Shown one piece after another: positions 28,215 through 36,524 of a stretch of DNA of 64,000 nt. The DNA comes from Demequina salsinemoris (GTDB lineage Bacteria > Actinomycetota > Actinomycetes > Actinomycetales > Demequinaceae). The stretch lies in contig NZ_BBQZ01000001.1 of the NCBI RefSeq assembly GCF_000974805.1, positions 186,001-250,000 of the forward strand, given 5' to 3'. The position numbers and the translations under genes are program-made. The notes under the pieces were generated by a model. The model was not told where the DNA came from. It did no database searches and worked only from the letters and a program-made list of their open reading frames with translations. Numbering within the stretch: position 1 is the first letter of the stretch; each line of letters begins with the position of its first letter.

Positions 28215-29705
28215 ATGTTCCCGTTCCTGACCGTCCTGGTGCTGCTGCCCGTGGTGGGCGCCGTCGTGGTGCGCGCGCTCCCCGAGGGCGCGCGGGGCCG
28301 CGTGCGCGAGATCGCGCTCGGCTTCACCGTCGCGGAGGCGCTGCTCGGCGTCGTGATGCTCACCCAGTTCGACCTGGGTGACGCGGCCACGCAGCAGTTC
28401 ACCGAGGTCTACTCGTGGATCCCGCAGATCGGCACGAGCTGGGCGCTCGGCGTCAACGGCTTCGGCCTGTCGATGATCGCGCTGTCGCTCATCCTCACGC
28501 CGCTCGTGATCCTCGCGGAGTGGCGCAAGGACAAGGACGATGCGACCGCCGCCCGGTACCTCGCGCTCATCCTCGTGCTCCAGGCCTTCATGGTTGGCAT
28601 CTTCGCCGCGCGTGACGTCTTCCTGTTCTACGTGATGTTCGAGGCGATGCTCATCCCGCTGTACTTCCTCATCGGAGGCTTCGGGGGAGAGCAGCGCCGC
28701 TATGCCGCGGTGAAGTTCCTGCTGTACTCGCTGGTCGGCGGGCTCATCATGCTCGTCGGCGTCGTCGCCCTGTACTTCGTGGGCCCCGGAGGCGAGCAGG
28801 CGTACCTGATCGACAACCTCACGGGCTACGCGTTCGGCACCACCGCCGAGCGGCTCATGTTCCTCGCGTTCTTCATCGCCTTCGCGATCAAGGCGCCGAT
28901 GGTGCCCGTCCACACGTGGCTGCCGACCGTGGCCGAGACCGCGCGCCCCGGCACGACGGCCCTGCTCGTCGCGGTGCTCGACAAGATCGGCACCTTCGGC
29001 ATGATCACGCTCGGGCTCGCCCTTTTCCCCGAGGCGTCGAAGTGGGCCGCGCCGGTCATCATCGTCTTCGCGGTGATCTCCGTGATCTATGGCGCGATCG
29101 CGGCGATCGGCCAGACCGACATGCTGCGCCTCGTGTCGTTCACCTCGGTGAGCCACTTCGGCATCATGGTGCTCGGCATCTACGCGTTCCAGCAGACGTC
29201 CGTCGAGGGCGCCGCGCTGTACATGTTCAACCACGGCCTCTCGACCGGGGCGCTGTTCCTCGTCGTCGGCTTCCTGATCGAGCGCAAGGGCACACCCTAC
29301 GTGGGCGAGTACGGCGGCCTCCAGAAGACCGTTCCGGTCTTCGCCGGCACGTTCCTCATCATCGGCCTGAGCGCGCTCGCCCTGCCCGGCCTGTCGCCGT
29401 TCGTGTCGGAGATCATGGTGCTCGTCGGCGCGTTCGGCGTCGCGAAGATCGCCGTGATCATCTCGGCGCTCGGCGTCGTCCTCGCCGCGCTGTACGTCCT
29501 GCTGACCTATCAGAAGGTCTTCACCGGACCGCCGAACGAGAAGCTCGGGAAGACCCGGGAGCTCGGCCTGCGCGAGCGCCTGGTCCTGTGGCCCCTGATC
29601 GCCCTGATGCTGGTGCTCGGCTTCGTGCCCAGCCTGGCCATCGACTACCTGCGTGAGCCCACCGCTGCGGTGCTCACGACCGTCAACGCGGAGGTTTCCG
29701 AGTGA
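28215..29705 (+). CDS. nuoM: NADH-quinone oxidoreductase subunit M
   Basis: 496 residues, antiporter-like membrane subunit. Conserved: YVMFEAMLIPLYFLIG (Glu in helix 5), AIKAPMVPVHTWLPTVAETARPGTTALL, and FNHGLSTGALFLVVG. ATG 28215 directly abuts the nuoL stop. One GGACGATGCG copy (28535) falls in a loop. Confidence 0.96.
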   Translation: MFPFLTVLVLLPVVGAVVVRALPEGARGRVREIALGFTVAEALLGVVMLTQFDLGDAATQQFTEVYSWIPQIGTSWALGVNGFGLSMIALSLILTPLVILAEWRKDKDDATAARYLALILVLQAFMVGIFAARDVFLFYVMFEAMLIPLYFLIGGFGGEQRRYAAVKFLLYSLVGGLIMLVGVVALYFVGPGGEQAYLIDNLTGYAFGTTAERLMFLAFFIAFAIKAPMVPVHTWLPTVAETARPGTTALLVAVLDKIGTFGMITLGLALFPEASKWAAPVIIVFAVISVIYGAIAAIGQTDMLRLVSFTSVSHFGIMVLGIYAFQQTSVEGAALYMFNHGLSTGALFLVVGFLIERKGTPYVGEYGGLQKTVPVFAGTFLIIGLSALALPGLSPFVSEIMVLVGAFGVAKIAVIISALGVVLAALYVLLTYQKVFTGPPNEKLGKTRELGLRERLVLWPLIALMLVLGFVPSLAIDYLREPTAAVLTTVNAEVSE

Positions 29706-31282
29706 TGTTCACCGCGCCCGAGATCTCCTACATGGCGTTCGCGCCGATGATCGTCGTGCTGCTCGGCGGCGCGGCCGGCGTGCTCGTCGAGGCGTTCATC
29801 CGCACCCCCGCGACGCGGCGGAGCGTGCAGCTCGCGCTCACCCTCGTCGCGACCGTCGGCGCGCTCGGCGTCGCCGTCGTCCAGTGGGCGACGTACTCGC
29901 CCGACTCCGCCGGCGTCATCGGCCAGACCGGCTACTTCGTCATGGACCGCCAGGCCCTCGCCTGGCAGAGCATGATCCTCATCTTCGGCGCGCTGTCGGC
30001 GCTGCTGTTCGCGGCGCGCACGCGTGCGGGGGAGTCGGCCTTCACGCCGCTCGGATCCGCCGCCCCCGGCTCTCCCGAGGAGGCCGAGGCGCACCGCCGC
30101 GGTCTCGAGGTGACCGAGGTCTTCCCGCTCATGCTCTTCGCCGTGGGCGGCATGATGGCGTTCGTCTCGGCAACCGACCTCATCGCGCTGTTCGTCGCGC
30201 TCGAGGTGTTCTCGCTGCCGCTGTACCTCATGGCCGCTCTCGCGCGCCGCAAGCGTCTCCTGTCCGAGGAAGGCGCCCTGAAGTACTTCCTGCTCGGCGC
30301 GTTCTCCTCGGCGGTGTTCCTCTTCGGCGCGGCGCTGCTCTACGGCGCGACCGCATCGACCGGGTACGGCGACATCCTCGCCTACGTGCTCGCGAGCCCC
30401 GGCGACCTCACGCTCATCATCCCCGGCGCGGTGCTCGTGCTCGTCGGCCTGCTGTTCAAGCTGGGCGCCGTGCCGTTCCACACGTGGTCGCCGGACGCCT
30501 ACCAGGGCGCCCCGACCCCGGTGACGGCGTTCATGGCCGCCGCGACCAAGGCGGCCGCCGCTGCCGCCCTGCTGCGCATCGTCTATGTCGCGCTGTACCC
30601 GCTCGAGTGGGAGCTCAGCTGGATGATCTGGACGATCGCCATCCTCACGATGGCGGTCGGCACGATCGTCGCGCTCGTCCAGACCGACATCAAGCGCATG
30701 CTCGCCTACTCGTCCGTCGCGCACGCCGGCTTCATCCTCGTGGCCTTCGCGGGCTTCTCCGCCGAGGCGCTGTCGGCCGTGCCGTTCTACCTGCTGACCT
30801 ACGGCATCGCCACCATCGGCGCCTTCGCGATCATCACGCAGGTGCGCGAGAAGGCCGCCGACGGCACCGTGGGCGGCGAGGCCACGCGCCTCGGCCAGTG
30901 GGCCGGGCTCGGCCGCCGCGACCCGCTGCTCGCGGGCGCCATGGGGCTGTTCCTGCTGTCCTTCGCGGGCATCCCGCTCACCGCGGGCTTCATCGGGAAG
31001 TTCCAGGTCTTCGCCGCGGCGGTGGACCAGGGCGGCTGGCCGATCGTGCTCGTCGCGGTGCTCGCCTCCGCGGCGGCGGCGTTCTTCTACGTGCGGCTCA
31101 TCGTGCTCATGTTCCTCACCGACGTTCCCGAGGACCAGCAGGAGTCTGTCGAGGTCGACTACCACCCGTACACGCGGGTGGTCGTGTGGATCACGGCGGC
31201 CGCGACGCTGCTCCTCGGCGTGCTCCCGGCGGGCGCCCTCGCGCTCGCCTCGGACGCCGGGACGCTCCTGACCGGCCTGTAG
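29702..31282 (+). CDS. nuoN: NADH-quinone oxidoreductase subunit N
   Basis: 526 residues, antiporter-like membrane subunit. Conserved: FVALEVFSLPLYLMAA, LFKLGAVPFHTWSPDAYQGAPTPVTAFM and MLAYSSVAHAGF. GTG 29702 (overlapping the nuoM stop, seven bases after GGAGG) is slightly better placed than ATG 29705. The TAG stop (31280-31282) also forms the first half of the -10 box of the next gene. Confidence 0.95.
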   Translation: MMFTAPEISYMAFAPMIVVLLGGAAGVLVEAFIRTPATRRSVQLALTLVATVGALGVAVVQWATYSPDSAGVIGQTGYFVMDRQALAWQSMILIFGALSALLFAARTRAGESAFTPLGSAAPGSPEEAEAHRRGLEVTEVFPLMLFAVGGMMAFVSATDLIALFVALEVFSLPLYLMAALARRKRLLSEEGALKYFLLGAFSSAVFLFGAALLYGATASTGYGDILAYVLASPGDLTLIIPGAVLVLVGLLFKLGAVPFHTWSPDAYQGAPTPVTAFMAAATKAAAAAALLRIVYVALYPLEWELSWMIWTIAILTMAVGTIVALVQTDIKRMLAYSSVAHAGFILVAFAGFSAEALSAVPFYLLTYGIATIGAFAIITQVREKAADGTVGGEATRLGQWAGLGRRDPLLAGAMGLFLLSFAGIPLTAGFIGKFQVFAAAVDQGGWPIVLVAVLASAAAAFFYVRLIVLMFLTDVPEDQQESVEVDYHPYTRVVVWITAAATLLLGVLPAGALALASDAGTLLTGL

Positions 31283-31285
31283 GCT
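31280..31285 (+). promoter_or_regulatory. -10 box of leaderless prenyl synthase, inside the nuoN stop
   Basis: TAGGCT begins with the nuoN stop codon and ends seven bases before ATG 31293. The next gene can therefore be transcribed independently of the long operon. Confidence 0.55.
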
Positions 31286-31292
31286 CGAACGC

Positions 31293-32309
31293 ATGCCAGT
31301 CCCACTTCAGACCTCCGCCCTTCAGGAGTCTCTGACGCCACGGCTCGAGCTCATCGAGGAGCGGCTGCGCGACGCGGTCGCGCAGTCCGACCGCCTCGCG
31401 GACGCGACCTCGCGCCACCTCGTCGACGCGGGGGGCAAGCGGCTGCGGCCGATGCTCGTGCTGCTCGCGGCTCAGCTCGGCGACGGCTCGCGTCCGGAGG
31501 TGCTCGACGCCGCCGTGGTGTGCGAGCTCACGCACCTCGCGACGCTCTATCACGACGACGTCATGGACTCGGCGCCCACCCGGCGCGGGGTGACGTCGGC
31601 GCATGAGGTGTGGGGCAACTCGGTCGCGATCCTCACGGGCGATCTGCTCTTCGCGCGCGCGTCGATCGTCGTCGCGGGACTCGGCCCCGAGGCGGTGCGG
31701 CTCCAGGCCGCGACGTTCGAGCGGCTGTGCCTCGGCCAGCTGCACGAGACCGTCGGCCCCGATGAGGGCGAGGACCCCGTCGAGCACTACATCCAGGTGC
31801 TCGCCGACAAGACCGGATCGCTCGTCGCGATGTCCGCGCGGTTCGGGGCTCGGTTCGCCGGGTGCGCGCCCGCGATCGTCACGCAGGTCACGGAGTATGG
31901 CGAGCTCGCGGGCGTCGCCTTCCAGCTCGCCGACGACGTGCTCGACATCCGCTCCGACACCGAGGTGTCCGGGAAGACTCCCGGCACCGACCTGCGCGAG
32001 GGCGTCGACACGATGCCGACGCTGCTGCTCAGGCGCCGCGTCGCCGCGGGGGTCGTGGAGGGCGTCACCGCTGAGGACCTCGCCGCCGACGTGGCGCTGC
32101 TCGCGGACATCGACGGGGATCTCACCTCCGATGAGGCGCTCGCCTCGGTGGTCGCGCGCCTGCGCGTGCACCCCGTGGTCGACGAGACCGCGCGGCTCGC
32201 GCACGAGTGGGCCTCGCGCGCCAAGGCCGCGATCGACGGCCTGCCCGAGGGCGAGGTCAAGGACGCGCTGATCGCGTTCGCCGACGCTCTGGTCGCCCGC
32301 GCGGCCTGA
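31293..32309 (+). CDS. Long-chain polyprenyl diphosphate synthase
   Basis: 338 residues, trans-prenyltransferase. The first Asp-rich motif is LYHDDVMD (about residue 89) with the following TRRG; the second is FQLADDVLD (about 210); GGKRLRP near residue 48 binds isopentenyl diphosphate. It makes the menaquinone side chain, chain length not predictable from this view (heptaprenyl to nonaprenyl). Position next to nuoN and the men genes supports that role. Start ATG 31293 is probably leaderless. Confidence 0.92.
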   Translation: MPVPLQTSALQESLTPRLELIEERLRDAVAQSDRLADATSRHLVDAGGKRLRPMLVLLAAQLGDGSRPEVLDAAVVCELTHLATLYHDDVMDSAPTRRGVTSAHEVWGNSVAILTGDLLFARASIVVAGLGPEAVRLQAATFERLCLGQLHETVGPDEGEDPVEHYIQVLADKTGSLVAMSARFGARFAGCAPAIVTQVTEYGELAGVAFQLADDVLDIRSDTEVSGKTPGTDLREGVDTMPTLLLRRRVAAGVVEGVTAEDLAADVALLADIDGDLTSDEALASVVARLRVHPVVDETARLAHEWASRAKAAIDGLPEGEVKDALIAFADALVARAA

Positions 32310-32397
32310 CGTCCCGCTCCCGGCCGTCCGCACCCGGGCAACTGGCGCATCGTCCCCGCCCCATGTGCTTCGCATCTTCCTCGCACCGCTCCGTCCG

Positions 32398-32495
32398 GTC
32401 AGTGTGAACCAATCTGAGTTCCGACACCCCGGCGACGCGCCTCGCCGGGGTGTCGACACACTGGGGTGTCGCCGCCGAGATTGGTTCAAACTGTC
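32398..32495. repeat. 98-bp palindromic element, copy 1
   Basis: The 18-bp ends 32398-32415 and 32478-32495 are inverted repeats with two mismatches (core GTGAACCAATCT). Inside, GACACCCCGGCGA pairs perfectly with TCGCCGGGGTGTC to give a 13-bp hairpin. A homologous element in the same orientation lies at 34771-34867, so the two flank the sigma/membrane-protein operon. It has no ORF and no transposase is near: MITE-like or a structured intergenic repeat. Confidence 0.75.
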
Positions 32496-32511
32496 CGGCC
32501 GTGAAGGAGGA

Positions 32512-32551
32512 CCCAACGTTTTCGCCCCCGGCACCGTGTGACAGGGTAAGA
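32512..32551 (+). promoter_or_regulatory. Sigma-operon promoter, copy 3
   Basis: CCCAAC (32512-32517), CGTG (32535-32538) and GTAAGA (32546-32551) repeat the 28-base spacing seen at 2120 and 4322. It begins 17 bases after the palindromic element ends. Confidence 0.6.
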
Positions 32552-32570
32552 ACCGCACGAAGGGGACAAC

Positions 32571-33104
32571 ATGGGGGACTGGCAGGCGCTCGTCGAGCGA
32601 CTGATGCGCGAACGCGGGCCACGGCTCACCGCGTACGCCGCGATGCTCGTGGGCCGCGACGGCGACGCCGAGGACCTGGTGCACGACGCGATCGTCAAGG
32701 TGTTCTCACGCGGGCGCTCGCTCAGCGACATCGATCACGCCGAGGCCTACGTCCGCAGGACGATGCCGACGCTCGCGATCGACAGGGCCCGCCACCGCAC
32801 GGCCGGAGGCCGCGCGACGGTGCGTTCGTTCCAAAGGGACGATGCGCCGGCCGACCTGGACGCCGGGCTCGACGTCCGCCGCGCGCTGAGGACGTTGTCC
32901 CCCCGTGAGCAGGCGTGCGTGGCCATGCGCTACTACGACGATCTGACCGTTCCGCAGATCGCCGACGCCCTGCATCTCGCGCAGGGCTCGGTCAAGCGGT
33001 ACCTGCATGACGCGACGGCCCGGCTGGCAACGCAGCTGGGCGTCGACGACCCGGGCCCTGAGTCCGAAGTGGTGGAGCTGACGACGGCAAGGAGGCGGCG
33101 ATGA
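32571..33104 (+). CDS. SigE-family RNA polymerase sigma factor, third locus
   Basis: 177 residues, regions 2 and 4 only. Region 2: DAEDLVHDAIVKVFSRGRSL; region 4: LSPREQACVAMRYYDDLTVPQIADAL and QGSVKRYLHDATARL. It is more distant from the two factors at 2179 and 4381 than those are from each other, especially in region 4, yet keeps the same promoter and the same ATGA coupling to a membrane partner. ATG 32571 follows GAAGGGGAC. One GGACGATGCG copy is in the linker between regions. Confidence 0.85.
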   Translation: MGDWQALVERLMRERGPRLTAYAAMLVGRDGDAEDLVHDAIVKVFSRGRSLSDIDHAEAYVRRTMPTLAIDRARHRTAGGRATVRSFQRDDAPADLDAGLDVRRALRTLSPREQACVAMRYYDDLTVPQIADALHLAQGSVKRYLHDATARLATQLGVDDPGPESEVVELTTARRRR

Positions 33105-34600
33105 GCGACCTCGGAGACATGATCAAGGGCGCGGGAGATGCGCACGCCGCGGCGCTGGGCGCCCGCGGTGACGAGGCAGCGACGACGCGCATGGTGTCAT
33201 CCATCCGGCGTCGCCGGGTGGTCCGGGCGAGCGCCACAGGGCTGGTCGCGGCAGCGGCCGTCGGCGCTGTCGGGATGACCGCGATGGCGGCGCTCGGGCC
33301 GGACACCTCGGGCCTCGCCCCGGCGGGGGACGGCGTCAATGCGTGGTGCGACCTGGACTCGTACCCGTTGCCGAACGTGGACGCGATTCCCGACGCCGGG
33401 TTCCAGGGGCGGCTGTATGCGGACTTCGCCTCGGATACCTACATGTACAGGACCGTCGACGGTGAGCTGCGCCAGCTCGAGCAGGACGACGACGGAGTGT
33501 GGCGAGACCCGGAGACGGGGAATGCCTTCGATGAGCTGCAGATGTACGAGGACGGTCCGTTCGCCGCCTGGGGCCTTGAGCGGGCCGTGTTCGACGTCAC
33601 CGACAGCAACGGATTCACCTGGGTGGAGGACCCCGCGGACCTCTACTACGAGTGGACCACGACCGTCCCGGCCACTGCACCTGACGAGGTGAGCATCGGC
33701 CAGCTGACTGCAGCGCACGAGACGGTGATCTTCCACGGCGGGACCGGCATCTCCGAGAGCCTCGGCGGTGAGGGGGCGGTCATCGAGCAGCTCGTGACAA
33801 GGACGGATGGGTCTGAGGAGGTCGCCAGGGTCTTGATCGGCGAGATCCCGCAGGACGTGGAGGACCTGACCGACCTTGCGAGCGTGACCACGCGGGTTAC
33901 CACCGCCGAGGGGGAGACCGCGGAGGTGGTGAGCACCTACGACGCCTCCCAGACCTACGAGGCGAAGTGCGGCGAGAACACGTCGGAGTGGCAGGACGAG
34001 ATGGCGGCTCAGGACGCGGAGGCGTCCGCCTCTGCCGAGGCCGATCGCGAGCAGCTGTACCTCGACGGTCCCGAGGTCGAGGTCTTCGCGTGCGAGGAGC
34101 CTCTCGACCCGGAGCTGGAGGCCGAGCCGGTGTGGGAGGAGCGCCGCAGCGGCATCTACGACGACGAGGAGGAGGGCATGCAGATCGACTACGGCGACGG
34201 CGCTACCGTGCTCGCGCTCCCCAACTACGGCGAGACGTTCGACGATTACGAGCAGTACGACGGCTACACGAGCAAGGGGTGGGGCGGCGCGTACGGGTAT
34301 GACCAGGAGACCGGTGAACCGACGACCGGCTACTTGGACTACCTGCTCGAGGTCTTCGTCGACCAGGACGGCGTGATCGTCGGCTACTCCGACCCGTCGT
34401 CGGACGACGACACGTTCAACGTGTGGGGCGGCTCGGGCACCACGCCGCAGCAGGTGCACGTCTTCGACTCGGCCGAGCGCATCGCATGCGGCGACGCGAC
34501 CGACGAGGAGCTCGCCGCGGCGACCCCGGTGCTGCTCACCGGCTACGGCGCTAGCGTCGACACCATGGAATGGGCCTGGTACGAGGTGATCCAGGACTGA
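33101..34600 (+). CDS. Single-pass membrane partner of sigma factor, third locus
   Basis: 499 residues. The inner segment (1-35) ends in RRRR at 36-39, one helix follows at about 44-66, and the large acidic outer domain is rich in Tyr, Asp and Glu with two Cys (VNAWCDLD, YEAKCGEN) plus ACGD near the end that could form disulfides. The plan matches the proteins at 2724 and 4929, but the outer domain shows no recognisable similarity to them and lacks their WHRPxGDVEI motif. ATGA overlap with the sigma gene. Role as membrane regulator of the sigma factor is inferred. Confidence 0.72.
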   Translation: MSDLGDMIKGAGDAHAAALGARGDEAATTRMVSSIRRRRVVRASATGLVAAAAVGAVGMTAMAALGPDTSGLAPAGDGVNAWCDLDSYPLPNVDAIPDAGFQGRLYADFASDTYMYRTVDGELRQLEQDDDGVWRDPETGNAFDELQMYEDGPFAAWGLERAVFDVTDSNGFTWVEDPADLYYEWTTTVPATAPDEVSIGQLTAAHETVIFHGGTGISESLGGEGAVIEQLVTRTDGSEEVARVLIGEIPQDVEDLTDLASVTTRVTTAEGETAEVVSTYDASQTYEAKCGENTSEWQDEMAAQDAEASASAEADREQLYLDGPEVEVFACEEPLDPELEAEPVWEERRSGIYDDEEEGMQIDYGDGATVLALPNYGETFDDYEQYDGYTSKGWGGAYGYDQETGEPTTGYLDYLLEVFVDQDGVIVGYSDPSSDDDTFNVWGGSGTTPQQVHVFDSAERIACGDATDEELAAATPVLLTGYGASVDTMEWAWYEVIQD

Positions 34601-34653
34601 CCTGGCTCAGGACCGATCGGCCCGAGAACCAGCCGGCGGGGGCACGGCTGACA

Positions 34654-34704
34654 CGGCCCGGACGATGCGGCACCGTTGAGGTGACGGCCGCATCGTCCGG
34701 GCCG
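34654..34704 (+). terminator. Terminator built from two inverted GGACGATGCG copies
   Basis: The 18-base arms 34654-34671 and 34687-34704 are perfect reverse complements and each contains one copy of the 10-mer (34660 on +, 34689 on -). The hairpin starts 54 bases after the sigma-partner stop. A further inverted copy lies at 34725. The arrangement is like the uptake-sequence terminators of Neisseria. Confidence 0.7.
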
Positions 34705-34770
34705 CGCGGCGTGAAGGCACGTGGCGCATCGTCCCGACCCCGTCCCGTCGCCCCGCCCCCGCCTGCGGCC

Positions 34771-34867
34771 GACACTTTGAACCAATCTGAGTTCCGCCAC
34801 CCCGGTGACCCGCCGAGGTGGACTGCGACACGCTGGGGTGTCGAGGCCGAGATTGGTTCACACTGTC
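34771..34867. repeat. 97-bp palindromic element, copy 2
   Basis: The ends 34771-34788 and 34850-34867 are 18-bp inverted repeats with two mismatches. The sequence aligns with the copy at 32398 along most of its length, but the inner hairpin is degraded here (CACCCCGGTGA against GAGGTGG). Confidence 0.75.
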
Positions 34868-34906
34868 AGCGCGGGCGGGTGCGCTGCGGTGGCAGCAGGG
34901 CGAGCG

Positions 34907-35944
34907 CTACACCGGTTCGCCCGCCTCGACCTCGACCTCGCGCGGGTCGCGCCGAGATGAGCGCGAGGCTCGCACGCTGTCCACCGTCAGCACCACGAGC
35001 GCGATCCACACGAGCACGAACCCGACCCAGCGCCCGGCCGACATCTCCTCGCCGAACACCCACACGGCGAGCATGAACATGATGGTCGGCGCGATGTATT
35101 GGAGCAGGCCGACGACGTTCAGGGGGAGCCGTTGCGCGGCGCCCGAGAACAGCAGCAGCGCGCCCACGGTGAACACGCCCGTCGAGGCGAGCAGCAGATC
35201 ATGCGAGAGCCCGAGCCCGGAGGACCCGCGCACACCGAACGTCGCCTCGCCGTGCGCCGACATCCACCACACGGCGGCCGCTGCGAACGGGGCGAGCACG
35301 AGCGTCTCGACCGTGAGCCCGGTGATCGGATCGACCGAGACGCGCTTCTTGATGAGCCCGTACAGCCCGAACGAGAACGCGAGCACGAGCGAGATCCACG
35401 GCAGGCCGCCGAGCTCGACCCCGATGACGACGACGGCCACGGTCGCGATGAGCACCGCCACGATCTGGAGCCGCCGCAGCCGCTCGCCGAGCACGAGCAC
35501 CCCGAGCGCGACGAGCACGAGCGGGTTGATGTAGTACCCGAGCGACGCGTGCGCCACGCGGTCGGTCACGACCGAGAAGACGTAGGTGAGCCAGTTCGTC
35601 ACGATCAGTGCGGCGGCGAGCGCGAGCGTCCCGAGCGTGCGCAGGTCGGTCAGCGCGGCGCGCAGGCGCCCCCACCCACGCACGGCGGTCACGAGCACGA
35701 GGCACACCGCGACCGACCACAGCACGCGCTGCGCGGTGATCTCGACGGCCGAGGCTGGCTCGAGCGCGTGCATGAGGATCGGGAACAGCCCCCACACGAG
35801 GTAGGCGCCGAGCCCGAGGCCGAGTCCCATGCGGTCGAGCGCGCCTGAACGCGAGGACGACGCCAGGCCGGGGGACGATGCGCGAGCCACGGACGATGCG
35901 GCGGTCACCGGCGACGACGAGGGTGGTGGGGCGGGTTCGGTCAC
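34907..35944 (-). CDS. rarD: RarD/EamA family transporter
   Basis: 345 residues, ten transmembrane helices, DMT superfamily. RarD hallmarks: YLVWGLFPILMHAL, ITAQRVLWS, VTNWLTYVFSVVTDRVAHASLGYYINPL and LQYIAPTIMFMLAV. Substrate of these permeases is unknown. I take GTG 35944 because CACACT lies six bases before it (leaderless spacing); ATG 35830 would give a 307-residue protein and removes a 38-residue Ala/Ser/Pro-rich N terminus that carries two inverted GGACGATGCG copies (35873, 35891), so that alternative remains open. Confidence 0.85.
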   Translation of the reverse strand: MTEPAPPPSSSPVTAASSVARASSPGLASSSRSGALDRMGLGLGLGAYLVWGLFPILMHALEPASAVEITAQRVLWSVAVCLVLVTAVRGWGRLRAALTDLRTLGTLALAAALIVTNWLTYVFSVVTDRVAHASLGYYINPLVLVALGVLVLGERLRRLQIVAVLIATVAVVVIGVELGGLPWISLVLAFSFGLYGLIKKRVSVDPITGLTVETLVLAPFAAAAVWWMSAHGEATFGVRGSSGLGLSHDLLLASTGVFTVGALLLFSGAAQRLPLNVVGLLQYIAPTIMFMLAVWVFGEEMSAGRWVGFVLVWIALVVLTVDSVRASRSSRRDPREVEVEAGEPV

Positions 35945-35950
35945 CCGGCC

Positions 35951-35956
35951 AGTGTG
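35951..35956 (-). promoter_or_regulatory. -10 box of rarD
   Basis: CACACT on the minus strand, six bases before GTG 35944. Moderate match to nAnnnT only. Confidence 0.35.
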
Positions 35957-35993
35957 AGCCAGGCGCACGGTGCCACGCCAGCCGCTGGTGGCG

Positions 35994-36524
35994 TCAGCCG
36001 CGCACGGCGAGCGCGCGCAGGAACCCCGCGTGGAAGCGGTCCTCCTCATTCGCGCCGTACGCCTCGGTCACGACCTCGAGCAGTGTCGAGAACGCCTCCT
36101 CGACCTCGCCCGAGGTGTGCAGTGAGATCGCGTCGAAGACCTTCTGGGACGGCGCTCCGGGGAAGCGGCGACGCACCTCGGCGATGATCTGCGCGGCCTC
36201 ATCCGCCTCGCCGAGAGCGTGGAGCACCGACGAGTAGCGCAGCAGGCATCGGCGCAGTAGCTCTCCGACGGGCCCCGCCGCCAAAGCGTCCTGGTAGCGG
36301 AGTCGCGCGGTGGGCAGGTCGCCGTTCAACGCGTGCGCGCACGCGAGCTCGTAGAGCACCTCGGGGACGCCGGGATGCTGAGAGTCGAGCTCCTCGAGGG
36401 CGCGCAGCGTCGGGCCGAGATCGTCGAGGTCGCGGCCCGCGAGGAGGGCGTCGAGGCGCTCGTCGATCGGGGAGGTGCCGGGGCGTCGTCGGATGGGGCG
36501 GCGGCGGGGCAGAGCGTTCGTCAC
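35994..36524 (-). CDS. TPR_5-type tetratricopeptide protein
   Basis: 176 residues, soluble. It contains repeated helical pairs such as PEVLYELACAHALNGDLPTARLRYQDAL and LLRYSSVLHALGEADEAAQII, matching the TPR_5 tetratricopeptide family. GTG 36524 overlaps the stop of the HlyD-like gene (GTGA), so it is the last gene of the polysaccharide operon. Homologs of similar size occur as accessory proteins; a scaffolding role for the synthase complex is possible but unproven. Confidence 0.72.
   Translation of the reverse strand: MTNALPRRRPIRRRPGTSPIDERLDALLAGRDLDDLGPTLRALEELDSQHPGVPEVLYELACAHALNGDLPTARLRYQDALAAGPVGELLRRCLLRYSSVLHALGEADEAAQIIAEVRRRFPGAPSQKVFDAISLHTSGEVEEAFSTLLEVVTEAYGANEEDRFHAGFLRALAVRG

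Noticed and set aside
25935-29234. 1099-codon open frame antisense to nuoK-nuoM
   Set aside because: Composition is Arg/Asp/Glu/His-rich repeat-like, with no domains; it is the mirror of highly biased GC-rich codons in clear nuo genes.
32398-34867. Composite transposon around the third sigma operon
   Set aside because: No transposase, no visible target-site duplication and no composition shift; only the flanking palindromes support it.
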